NCBI GenBank assembly: GCA_905215405.1
Contig: CAJMQE010000088.1
Span: forward strand, 1-15,356
Reading direction: 5' to 3'
From: an uncultured bacterium
GTDB taxonomy: Bacteria > Bacillota > Clostridia > Lachnospirales > Lachnospiraceae
DNA length: 15,356 bases
Made by a program: the position numbers and the translations under genes. Shown here in pieces: positions 6,214-12,707 of the stretch (position 1 is its first letter; the number at the start of each line of letters is the position of its first letter). The notes under the pieces were generated by a model. The model did no database searches. It was not told the DNA's origin and saw only the letters and a list, made by a program, of their open reading frames with translations.

Positions 6214-6720
6214 ATTAGTGAATTAATGATTAACGAACAGATAAGGGATAAAGAAGTTCGTGTTATTGGAGAAAATGGTGAACAGTTAGGTGTTATGCCA
6301 CCGAAAGAAGCTATGCAGCTTGCAAAAGAAGCAAATGTTGACTTGGTCAAGGTTGCACCATCAGCCAAACCGCCTGTTTGTAAACTGATAGACTACGGAA
6401 AATACAGATATGAACTTGCTCGAAAAGAAAAAGAGGCAAAGAAGAAACAGAAAACCATTGAAGTGAAAGAAGTGCGTTTATCACCAAATATCGAAGAGAA
6501 TGACCTTAATACTAAGGTTAATGCCGCTAAGAAATTTATCGAAAAAGGTAATAAAGTTAAAGTTACTTTGCGTTTCAGAGGTCGTGAAATGGCTCATATG
6601 CAGAGCAGCAAACATATCCTTACAGAGTTCGCTGAAAGACTTAGTGATGTCGCAGTAGTCGACAAGGCACCTAAGCTTGAAGGTAGAAGTATGATGATGT
6701 TTTTAACTGAAAAACGTTAA
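6214..6720 (+). CDS. infC: Translation initiation factor IF-3, AUU start
   Basis: IF3 binds the 30S subunit, prevents early 50S joining and checks start codons. The protein shows the N-terminal domain (MINEQIRDKEVRVIGENGEQLG), a lysine-rich linker helix around ARKEKEAKKKQK, and the C-terminal domain ending in the EGRSMMMFLTEK signature. The first ATG (6226) is about 20 bases after the only good Shine-Dalgarno, GGAGGTG (6200-6206), which is too far. An in-frame ATT at 6214 lies seven bases after it and adds ISEL, giving 168 aa. The reading frame is closed by a TAA at 6193. AUU starts are known for infC in E. coli and many other bacteria and let IF3 repress its own synthesis. Followed by rpmI after 48 bp. 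Identity is certain; the AUU start is inferred from spacing and precedent. Confidence 0.93.
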   Translation: MSELMINEQIRDKEVRVIGENGEQLGVMPPKEAMQLAKEANVDLVKVAPSAKPPVCKLIDYGKYRYELARKEKEAKKKQKTIEVKEVRLSPNIEENDLNTKVNAAKKFIEKGNKVKVTLRFRGREMAHMQSSKHILTEFAERLSDVAVVDKAPKLEGRSMMMFLTEKR

Positions 6721-6768
6721 AATAAATTGTTGATTAATATTTAAAAGATTTATTAAGGAGGAACTATT

Positions 6769-6966
6769 ATGCCAAAAGTAAAGACAAAAAGAGCAGCTGC
6801 AAAGCGTTTTAAAAAGACTGCAACAGGTGAATTAAAGAGAAGCAAAGCTTTCAAAAGCCATATCTTAACAAAGAAGACAACTAAGAGAAAGAGAAATCTT
6901 AGACACGCAGCTATGACAGATGCAACAAATCTTAAGACAATGAAAAAAGTATTACCATATCTTTAA
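6769..6966 (+). CDS. rpmI: 50S ribosomal protein bL35
   Basis: A 65-aa, very basic protein beginning MPKVKTKRAAAKRFKKTATG and ending in KKVLPYL, the standard bL35 ends. It sits in the large subunit and is made together with IF3 and bL20. AAGGAGG (6755-6761) lies seven bases before the ATG. It is the middle gene of the conserved infC-rpmI-rplT order, 48 bp after infC and 32 bp before rplT, with no internal terminator or promoter seen. Codon use leans strongly to AAA, AGA and TTA, as for highly expressed genes in AT-rich clostridia. Confidence 0.98.
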   Translation: MPKVKTKRAAAKRFKKTATGELKRSKAFKSHILTKKTTKRKRNLRHAAMTDATNLKTMKKVLPYL

Positions 6967-6998
6967 TAGATAAGAATTGAAAAGGAGGAATTAGTAAC

Positions 6999-7358
6999 AT
7001 GGCAAGAATTAAAGGCGGATTAAACGCAAAGAAGAAACACAATAGAGTATTAAAAATGGCTAAAGGTTACAAAGGTGCCAGATCTAAACAGTATAGAGTA
7101 GCTAAACAGTCAGTTATGAGAGCTTTAACATCTTCATACGCTGGTAGAAAAGAAAGAAAGAGACAGTTCAGACAGTTATGGATCGCAAGAATCAATGCTG
7201 CAGCAAGAATGAATGGTCTTTCATACAGCAAATTCATGTACGGTTTAAAGTTAGCTCAGGTTGACTTAAACAGAAAAGTATTATCAGAAATGGCAATCAA
7301 CGATGCAGAAGGATTTGCAAAATTAGCTGAATTAGCAAAAGCTAAAATCGCAGCTTAA
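6999..7358 (+). CDS. rplT: 50S ribosomal protein bL20
   Basis: A 119-aa basic protein, full length for bL20: MARIKGGLNAKKKHNRVLK at the N-terminus, the RNA-binding helices with ARSKQYRVAKQSVMRAL and AGRKERKRQFRQLWIARINAAAR, and the globular C-terminal part NGLSYSKFMYGLK. bL20 is an early 23S assembly protein and, in Firmicutes, the repressor that promotes termination in its own operon's leader; the attenuator before infC fits this loop. AAAGGAGG (6981-6988) precedes the ATG by 10 bases. Last gene of the operon, followed by a terminator 64 bp after the stop. Confidence 0.98.
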   Translation: MARIKGGLNAKKKHNRVLKMAKGYKGARSKQYRVAKQSVMRALTSSYAGRKERKRQFRQLWIARINAAARMNGLSYSKFMYGLKLAQVDLNRKVLSEMAINDAEGFAKLAELAKAKIAA

Positions 7359-7422
7359 TTGTAGGTAAATCAATACTTAGAATTTCAGTTAAATATAAAA
7401 TGACGTGAGTCATGTCAGGATA

Positions 7423-7455
7423 ACCCTCGTTTTATACGAGGGTATTTTGATTTTA
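7423..7455 (+). terminator. Terminator of infC-rpmI-rplT
   Basis: ACCCTCGT (7423-7430) and ACGAGGGT (7436-7443) form a perfect 8-bp stem with a TTTAT loop, followed by ATTTTGATTTT. A smaller dyad, ATGAC/GTCAT around GTGA (7400-7413), lies just before it. The 101 bp between this terminator and the next promoter show nothing else. Confidence 0.85.
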
Positions 7456-7556
7456 GGACAAGTTATCCAAACAGCAGACAAAAAATATGACAGTAGAAGA
7501 ATTGTTCTTATAAAGTGTGATTTATTTGTGAAAATTATGAAAAAACGACATTTTTA

Positions 7557-7586
7557 CTGTCAATATTCGTGAAAATGTGTTATAAA
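7557..7586 (+). promoter_or_regulatory. Extended -10 promoter of the trigger-factor-like gene
   Basis: TATAAA (7581-7586) is immediately preceded by TGT, giving an extended -10 (TG one base before it). CTGTCA (7557-7562) lies 18 bp upstream as a weak -35. Start near 7593 leaves about 60 nt of leader. The gene thus appears to be transcribed separately from the ribosomal operon, behind its terminator. Confidence 0.5.
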
Positions 7587-7654
7587 TGTAAGGTAGGTAT
7601 TTTTTTCTGCTATAGGGATTAGTACCAAGCATTGAAAAAAGGTAGGTTTGTTTT

Positions 7655-8695
7655 ATGAAAAAGGGTTTAATGAAGAAAGCATGTGTTGCTTTTACACTTG
7701 TATTGGCCATGACAACACTTACAGGATGTAACAGAAAGCTGAAAGTAAGCTTTGACTGTAATGCTGATGACTACGTTAGTGTTGGCGACTACAAAGGAAT
7801 TACAGTATCGGTCGATGAACAGGCAATTATTGATGATATGGTTAACACAAGAGTACAGAACGATCTGGATACAGTTACTACATATGAGACAACTGATCGT
7901 GCTGCACAGGAAGAAGATCAGATCACAGTAAGCTTTACAGGTAAAGTTGGCGGACAGACAATTGATGGATTCTGCAGTGAGAGCTACAGTCTTGTACTTG
8001 GTAAGGATACATTTACAATCGATGGATTTGTAGATCAGCTTTATGGATTAAAAGCAGGAGACACAAAGGTAGTGACACTTACTATTCCAACAACATTTTC
8101 TGAAGAGGAATATGCAGGTAAGAGAATTGTATTTGATATCAATGTTCTTACAGTAGAGGCTCCAGTAGCACCTCAGATTACAGATGCTTATGCACAGGAA
8201 AATTTCGGTTATGCAACAGTTGCCGAATATAAAGCTGGTCTTCAGGCAGATATGCAGGATGAAATCGATGAAAAGATCAACGATAAGAAAAAAGAAGTAG
8301 TTATGTCCAAGCTGAATGATATTACTGAAGTGTCAGGATATCCTGAGGATGTTCTGAACAGTAAAATCGAATCTCTGAATAAATCAATGAGCTTCTACTC
8401 ACTGAATTATGGTATGTCAGTTGACGATTACTGTATGGATCGTTTTGGTCTTTCTCTGGAAGATTATGCAAAGAAATCAGTAGTTCAGGATCTTGCACTT
8501 CAGCAGATCATTGATAAGGAAAAGCTGTCTGTAGATGAATACTACTACAAAGGTGAACTTTCTAACTTTGCAAGCACACAGGGGTATACAAATGTAGATA
8601 CCTTTGTAGAAAAGTTCGGCAAAGATCTGATTGTAAAGAATATGCTGATTCAGAAGGCTGTTGATGTAGTTATGGATAATGCAATTTACGAGTAA
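7655..8695 (+). CDS. Trigger-factor-like peptidyl-prolyl isomerase lipoprotein
   Basis: A 346-aa exported protein. Residues 1-24 form a lipoprotein signal (MKKGLMKKAC, hydrophobic AFTLVLAMTTL) ending in the lipobox LTGC, with lipidation expected on C25. Residues about 85-168 match an FKBP domain (ITVSFTGKVGG, IDGFVDQLYGLKAGDTKVVTLTIP, then FDINVLTV), the order seen in trigger factor. The rest is helical with a trigger-factor-like C-terminus (ALQQIIDKEKLSVDE and QKAVDVVMDNA). The ribosome-docking N-terminal domain of true trigger factor is absent, replaced by a short linker. It probably catalyses proline isomerisation and chaperones proteins on the outer membrane face, like PrsA in role but with another fold. 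Shine-Dalgarno is weak (AAAGG 7638-7642 and AGG 7644-7646). The true cytoplasmic Tig is the main alternative but is excluded by the lipobox. Confidence 0.87.
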   Translation: MKKGLMKKACVAFTLVLAMTTLTGCNRKLKVSFDCNADDYVSVGDYKGITVSVDEQAIIDDMVNTRVQNDLDTVTTYETTDRAAQEEDQITVSFTGKVGGQTIDGFCSESYSLVLGKDTFTIDGFVDQLYGLKAGDTKVVTLTIPTTFSEEEYAGKRIVFDINVLTVEAPVAPQITDAYAQENFGYATVAEYKAGLQADMQDEIDEKINDKKKEVVMSKLNDITEVSGYPEDVLNSKIESLNKSMSFYSLNYGMSVDDYCMDRFGLSLEDYAKKSVVQDLALQQIIDKEKLSVDEYYYKGELSNFASTQGYTNVDTFVEKFGKDLIVKNMLIQKAVDVVMDNAIYE

Positions 8696-8785
8696 GTTAT
8701 TCGGATCAGAGTCTGATCTTGTGGAGAGAATAATTTATAAATTGGATCGTTTATAAAAAACGTAAAGCAACTGAATAATAGATAG

Positions 8786-8828
8786 AAAAATCCCGTAGAG
8801 ATAATCAAATATTTCTACGGGATTTTTT
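8786..8828. terminator. Bidirectional terminator between PPIase and dut
   Basis: AAAAATCCCGTAGA (8786-8799) and TCTACGGGATTTTT (8814-8827) form a perfect 14-bp stem around a 14-nt loop, with T-runs on both strands. It ends the + strand lipoprotein gene and the - strand nrdD-nrdG-dut unit, whose last stop is 75 bp away. A smaller GATCAG/CTGATC hairpin (8704-8718) just after the lipoprotein stop has no T-run. Confidence 0.9.
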
Positions 8829-8902
8829 ATTGGCAGTTCCTTGGATGACGCGAACAACTTAGAAGCTGCCTTCTGCTTTTATGATGATTGCGGAAAGGAT
8901 AT

Positions 8903-9346
8903 TTACTTAGTTCCAGTTGAACCAAATCCGCCAGCACCTCTCTGTGTATCTACCAGTTCATCAACTTCTTCGAATTGAGCAGTAAGATATGGTGTTATTA
9001 CGAGCTGTGCAATGCGATCTCCTGGTTCAACAGTGCGTGTTTCCTGGGAGTGATTGTGAAGAGCGACCATGAGCTCCCCTCTGTAATCGGAATCGATCAC
9101 ACCTACTTTATTTGCAGGTGCAAGTCCCTGTTTGCAGGACAGACCACTACGTGCATATACAAGACCGGCATAGCCAACAGGTACTTCCATTGCAAGTCCT
9201 GTCTTTATAAATTCAGTACAGCCAGGCTCGATGCTAACAGGAGCATCCAGACATGCATAGAGGTCAGCACCTGCTGAAAATGCAGTGCCATAAGTAGGGA
9301 TGATTGCTTTTGGATTCAATTTTTTTATATTTACAAGTTGTTTCAT
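8903..9346 (-). CDS. dut: Deoxyuridine triphosphatase (dUTPase)
   Basis: A 147-aa trimeric dUTPase; hydrolyses dUTP to dUMP and pyrophosphate, supplying dUMP for thymidylate and keeping uracil out of DNA. All five motifs are present: AGADLYA (25-31), ARSGLS (65-70, with Ala where Pro is usual), GVIDSDYRGE (82-91, holding catalytic Asp85 and Tyr88), GDRIAQLV (109-116) and the glycine-rich C-terminal RGAGGFGSTG (136-145). AAAGGA on the minus strand precedes the ATG by eight bases. It lies 76 bp downstream of nrdG on the same strand with no terminator between, so it is probably the last gene of the reductase operon; a separate weak promoter in the gap cannot be excluded. Confidence 0.97.
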   Translation of the reverse strand: MKQLVNIKKLNPKAIIPTYGTAFSAGADLYACLDAPVSIEPGCTEFIKTGLAMEVPVGYAGLVYARSGLSCKQGLAPANKVGVIDSDYRGELMVALHNHSQETRTVEPGDRIAQLVITPYLTAQFEEVDELVDTQRGAGGFGSTGTK

Positions 9347-9422
9347 AAAAGGATTCCTTTCGATTTTAAGTTTAGTAAATTGCTAGATGAAGCTAGATTG
9401 TCTGTGTGCTGGATGGAACAGA

Positions 9423-9953
9423 TTATTTGATCGTATCGTCCCACAGTACAACTTTGTTTTCACGTATGGATTCCGGAACCATGATAATACGCTGATTTGA
9501 AGATCCACGGAAACGCAGGGATAAGTTTTTCAGTTCTTCTACAAATTCTCCATCAACAAGGATATCAATGTAAGAGAGCATTTCTTTCGTTTCGGTCCAT
9601 TCTTTATACATGCGACCCATGATATCTTTTTCAAAATCATACCCGCTAAAGCACCAGATAGTCTTTTCCGGATAGGTCTCGCGTACTTTTTTTAACAATG
9701 GAATCAGACCCTGCTGATTACTGTGTTCAAATGGTTCGCCACCGAGTACGGTAAGTCCGGAAATATACGATGGTGCAAGATAAGAGAGTACCAGATCGAT
9801 TTCTTTGTCGGTAAAAGGCTGGCCATAGTTAAAGTCCCATGTTACCTGGTTAAAGCAGTTCTTACAGTGGTGGGTACAGCCACTGACAAAAACAGAAGCC
9901 CGAACGCCAGGTCCATTTGCCACATCACATCTTTTTATATCTGCATAATTCAT
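9423..9953 (-). CDS. nrdG: Anaerobic ribonucleotide reductase activase
   Basis: A 176-aa radical-SAM enzyme that uses a [4Fe-4S] cluster and S-adenosylmethionine to make the glycyl radical on NrdD. The CxxxCxxC cluster motif is CTHHCKNC (C26, C30, C33), and GGEP (71-74) is the SAM-binding motif. Length is typical for NrdG. Its ATG overlaps the stop of a 36-codon ORF by four bases (ATGA), and GGGG seven bases before the ATG (inside that ORF) is the only visible Shine-Dalgarno; translation may therefore be coupled. nrdD, its substrate, lies 177 bp upstream on the same strand. Confidence 0.97.
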   Translation of the reverse strand: MNYADIKRCDVANGPGVRASVFVSGCTHHCKNCFNQVTWDFNYGQPFTDKEIDLVLSYLAPSYISGLTVLGGEPFEHSNQQGLIPLLKKVRETYPEKTIWCFSGYDFEKDIMGRMYKEWTETKEMLSYIDILVDGEFVEELKNLSLRFRGSSNQRIIMVPESIRENKVVLWDDTIK

Positions 9954-10060
9954 AATTTCCCCATTTCTGCGCTATCCATGCGCTTTTCATAAAAATAAGT
10001 GTACTGGCCGTCTGCCAGAGTAGGGCAGAGACCAGAACACTCTAATTTTAAACGTTTCAT
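9950..10060 (-). CDS. Candidate 36-aa small protein coupled to nrdG
   Basis: An ATG frame between nrdD and nrdG encodes 36 aa beginning MKRLKLECSGLCPTLADGQY and ending EKRMDSAEMGKL. It has two cysteines (C8, C12, a CxxxC), an aromatic patch YTYFY at 20-24, and a charged C-terminus; no membrane segment. The stop overlaps the nrdG start as ATGA, the typical geometry of translational coupling. Against it: no clear Shine-Dalgarno lies upstream (only TTGTAAG), and a TGA closes the frame 10 bases before the ATG. I do not recognise the product. It could be a real small accessory protein of the anaerobic reductase, an upstream ORF setting nrdG translation, or chance. Confidence 0.45.
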   Translation of the reverse strand: MKRLKLECSGLCPTLADGQYTYFYEKRMDSAEMGKL

Positions 10061-10093
10061 AATAAAAATTCAAGCTTACAAAGTGTAGTGTTT

Positions 10094-10119
10094 GTGACCT
10101 GTTTCAAAGGACAGATCAC
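10094..10119 (-). other. Hairpin between nrdD and the 36-aa ORF
   Basis: GTGACCTGT (10094-10102) and ACAGATCAC (10111-10119) pair at 8 of 9 positions around an 8-nt loop, starting 11 bp after the nrdD stop. No T-run follows on the minus strand, so it is unlikely to terminate fully. It could protect the nrdD 3' end or mark a processing site that sets the nrdD to nrdG ratio. Confidence 0.45.
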
Positions 10120-10130
10120 GATGCTGCAGA

Positions 10131-12257
10131 TTATAAATGAACTACTCTTGAGTTAATTTCTTTTGTTTTTCCTACGTTCCAGAAGTTTTCACCAAGGTAT
10201 CCGCAGGTACGTCTTGTAACATTCATCTTGTTACGGTCTTTGTTATGACATTGTGGGCATTCCCATTCGAGTTCTCCGTTGAGAATGATCTCGCCGTCAA
10301 AACCACATTCCTGACAGTAGTCAGATTTTGTGTTGAATTCTGCATACTGAATATTGTCGTAAATAAATTTTACAACCTCTCTGAGTGCATCCAGATTATT
10401 CTTCATATTAGGTACTTCAACATATGAAATTGCACCACCGGATGAGATTGGCTGGAACTGGCTTTCAAATGAGAATTTGCTGAAGGCATCGATCTTTTCA
10501 CGGACATCAACATGATAGGAATTCGTGTAGTAGCCTTTGTCAGTGACATCTTCAATTGATCCAAAACGTTTCTTATCAATTTCGGCAAAACGGTAACACA
10601 GACTTTCTGCAGGTGTACCATAGAGACCGAATCCAAGTCCAGTTTCTTTCTTCCAGTTTTCAGTAGCTGCGTTTAAGCGATTCATTACACGAAGTGCAAA
10701 GTCTGTACCAGCTGGATCTGTATGGCTGACACCTTTCATGAGCTTCGTTGTTTCATAGAGGCCGATGTATCCAAGGGAAAGTGTTGAGTATCCATTTTCG
10801 AGAAGTGGATCGATCTTTTCGCCTTTTTTCAGTCGTGCAATAGCACCATATTGCCAGTGAATTGGGCTGACATCGGAAAGTGTGCCCTTGAGTGCATTAT
10901 GTCTGCACATCAGTGCTTCATAGCAGAGTTCAAGTCTTTCGTCGAGCAGCTTCCAGAATGTATCTTCATCACCATGAGCCAGAATACCGATCTGTGGAAG
11001 GTTGATAGAAACGACGCCCTGGTTGAAACGGCCATCCCATTTATAATTTCCATTTTCATCTTTCCATGGACTTAAGAAGCTTCGGCATCCCATGCAACTG
11101 AAGACATTTCCTTCATAATTTTCGCGCATTTTCTTTGCTGAAATGTAATCAGGATACATTCTTTTTGCAGAACATCTGACTGCAAGGTCAGTAAGATAAT
11201 CATATTTACCACCGGTCAGGCAGTTGTGCTCATCAAGAACATAAATGAGCTTAGGGAAAGCAGGTGTAATGTAAACACCTTTTTCATTTTTGATGCCCTG
11301 CAGACGCTGACGAAGGATTTCTTCGATGATCATGGCATTTTCTTCAATATATTCATCATCTTTATCCAGATTCAGGAAAAGAGTTACAAATGGAGACTGT
11401 CCATTTGTTGTCATCAGTGTATTGATCTGGTACTGAATAGTCTGAACACCTGATTTTAATTCATCATAGAGTCTGTCGTTAATGAATTGTTCAATCAGTT
11501 CTGGTGCGATGGTATCGCCGTATTTTGAAGTATAGTGTTTCTGATATTTCAGGCGGCTCTTTCTTAAATATTTTCCAAGGTGACGGACGTCAACGGATTG
11601 TCCACCATACTGACTGCTTGCCACCGCAGCGATGATCTGAGTCACAACGGTACAGGCTACCTGGAAGCTCTTTGGAGATTCAATCAGTTTTCCGTTCATG
11701 ACTGTACCATTATCAAGCATATCACCGATGTTCACGAGACAGCAGTTAAAGATAGACTGTATAAAGTAATCAGAATCATGGAAATGAAGAATTCCTTCAT
11801 CATGAGCGTTGGAGATCTTTTCTGGAAGCAGGATTCTCTTGGTCAGATCTCGGGATACTTCACCAGCGATAAGATCACGCTGTGTGGAAGCAATTGTTGC
11901 ATTTTTGTTGGAATTTTCTTCAGCAACAGCTTTGTTGCTGTTCTGAATCAGACTCATAATAGAATCGTCTGTTGTGTTTGCTTTTCGAACGAGCTCTCTT
12001 GTATAACGGTAAACAATATATGTTTTTGCAAGAACGAACTTGTCTTTTTCCATTAAATGCTGTTCGATCATATCCTGAATTTCTTCTACCTGCATTGCGT
12101 CATGCTGCTGGTTTTCGATGGATGTCAGAATGGATGAGATCTCGTCATCAGATACTTTTTCATTCTGGGCTACTTCTTTGTTTGCTTTCTGGATCGCTAA
12201 AATGATTTTGTCGCGGTCATATTCTACTTCGCGGCCGTTGCGTTTGATTACTTTCAT
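10131..12257 (-). CDS. nrdD: Anaerobic (class III) ribonucleoside-triphosphate reductase
   Basis: A 708-aa glycyl-radical enzyme that reduces ribonucleoside triphosphates to dNTPs without oxygen, using formate as reductant in well-studied members. An ATP-cone regulatory domain occupies about 1-95 (KVIKRNGREVEYDRDKI). Core features are FNCCLVNIGDML (C172/C173) and FSCMGCRSFL (C391), matching the active-site cysteines of the family. A zinc site is made by C648, C651, C667 and C670, and the radical glycine is G686 in RTCGYLG. Everything needed for activity is present. AAAGGA on the minus strand is 11 bases before the ATG. Its promoter is overlapped by NrdR-box-like sites. It leads an apparent operon with a 36-aa ORF, nrdG and dut, and is the only ribonucleotide reductase in the window. 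Confidence 0.98.
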   Translation of the reverse strand: MKVIKRNGREVEYDRDKIILAIQKANKEVAQNEKVSDDEISSILTSIENQQHDAMQVEEIQDMIEQHLMEKDKFVLAKTYIVYRYTRELVRKANTTDDSIMSLIQNSNKAVAEENSNKNATIASTQRDLIAGEVSRDLTKRILLPEKISNAHDEGILHFHDSDYFIQSIFNCCLVNIGDMLDNGTVMNGKLIESPKSFQVACTVVTQIIAAVASSQYGGQSVDVRHLGKYLRKSRLKYQKHYTSKYGDTIAPELIEQFINDRLYDELKSGVQTIQYQINTLMTTNGQSPFVTLFLNLDKDDEYIEENAMIIEEILRQRLQGIKNEKGVYITPAFPKLIYVLDEHNCLTGGKYDYLTDLAVRCSAKRMYPDYISAKKMRENYEGNVFSCMGCRSFLSPWKDENGNYKWDGRFNQGVVSINLPQIGILAHGDEDTFWKLLDERLELCYEALMCRHNALKGTLSDVSPIHWQYGAIARLKKGEKIDPLLENGYSTLSLGYIGLYETTKLMKGVSHTDPAGTDFALRVMNRLNAATENWKKETGLGFGLYGTPAESLCYRFAEIDKKRFGSIEDVTDKGYYTNSYHVDVREKIDAFSKFSFESQFQPISSGGAISYVEVPNMKNNLDALREVVKFIYDNIQYAEFNTKSDYCQECGFDGEIILNGELEWECPQCHNKDRNKMNVTRRTCGYLGENFWNVGKTKEINSRVVHL

Positions 12258-12346
12258 TTTGGTTGTATTCCTTTCCCAATGGTTCTTATAAAATTAAATT
12301 TTTTCTAAAATATTTTTTAATCAAAAATTGTGTTAATGCAGATGTG

Positions 12347-12375
12347 ATTATATCATCTAAAACGACCCTTGTCTA
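12347..12375 (-). promoter_or_regulatory. Sigma-A promoter of nrdD
   Basis: On the minus strand TAGACA (12375-12370) and a perfect TATAAT (12352-12347) are 17 bp apart. Start near 12340 gives a leader of about 80 nt. The -35 hexamer overlaps the proximal NrdR-like box. Confidence 0.7.
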
Positions 12376-12419
12376 CAAAATATAGAAAAAAGAACAAAAC
12401 AAAAAACTATATATTGTGT
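12373..12419. promoter_or_regulatory. Tandem NrdR-box-like operators of nrdD
   Basis: NrdR is the ATP/dATP-sensing zinc-ATP-cone repressor of ribonucleotide reductase genes; its sites are pairs of 16-bp ACACWATATATWGTGT-like boxes with starts about 31 bp apart. AAACTATATATTGTGT (12404-12419) matches at 15 of 16. CTACAAAATATAGAAA (12373-12388) matches at 10 of 16, keeping the core, and starts exactly 31 bp away, leaving 15 bp between boxes. The weaker box covers the -35 element. Position, spacing and target gene all agree. No nrdR gene is in the window. Confidence 0.72.
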
Positions 12420-12604
12420 TTTTGCACGAAGCCAGTGTTTGTAAGGCTTTGCCACGATTTTTGCTGCTTGGGATCATTTATTGTGTCTGAATTTATCGAA
12501 ATATGACAAAAAATAACAGTTAAAAAAAGGACAGAAAAAAGATTTTCAGTTGTATGAAAAGGTAACACAAGAAACATGTATTATCAGAGGGAATAGGAGG
12601 GTAT
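12420..12604. other. Gene-free stretch between divergent units
   Basis: Beyond the NrdR-like boxes this stretch shows no ORF with a ribosome binding site, no terminator and no clear promoter. It separates the divergent nrdD and YetA-like genes. An AGGAGGG at 12596-12602 resembles a Shine-Dalgarno but is followed within a few codons by a stop and by no start codon. Confidence 0.5.
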
Positions 12605-12636
12605 TCTGTAGCTGGATACAGATAAAATGCTATACT
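12605..12636 (+). promoter_or_regulatory. Dyad plus extended -10 promoter of YetA-like gene
   Basis: TATACT (12631-12636) is directly preceded by TGC (extended -10). No good -35 exists; instead, a perfect dyad TCTGTA (12605-12610) and TACAGA (12617-12622), gap 6, occupies the -35 region. A promoter with a poor -35 covered by a dyad suggests control by a DNA-binding regulator, in keeping with inducible sugar genes. The regulator is not in the window. Start near 12643 leaves about 65 nt of leader. Confidence 0.5.
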
Positions 12637-12707
12637 TGTAAACAGATAAATGATATAGAAATTTTATAGTAGTAGGATGAAAAGAATGCAGCAGGAGGGA
12701 AATCTTT

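Noticed and set aside
11580..12056. 158-aa plus-strand frame inside nrdD
   Set aside because: Antisense to the conserved nrdD coding sequence, no ribosome binding site and no recognised family.
12596..12602. AGGAGGG as ribosome binding site of a small gene upstream of the YetA-like gene
   Set aside because: No ATG, GTG or TTG start at a usable distance and a stop codon follows at once.
12258..12707. Riboswitch upstream of the YetA-like gene
   Set aside because: No long paired structure or terminator/antiterminator pair is visible; the only dyad lies upstream of the -10 and so is DNA-level.
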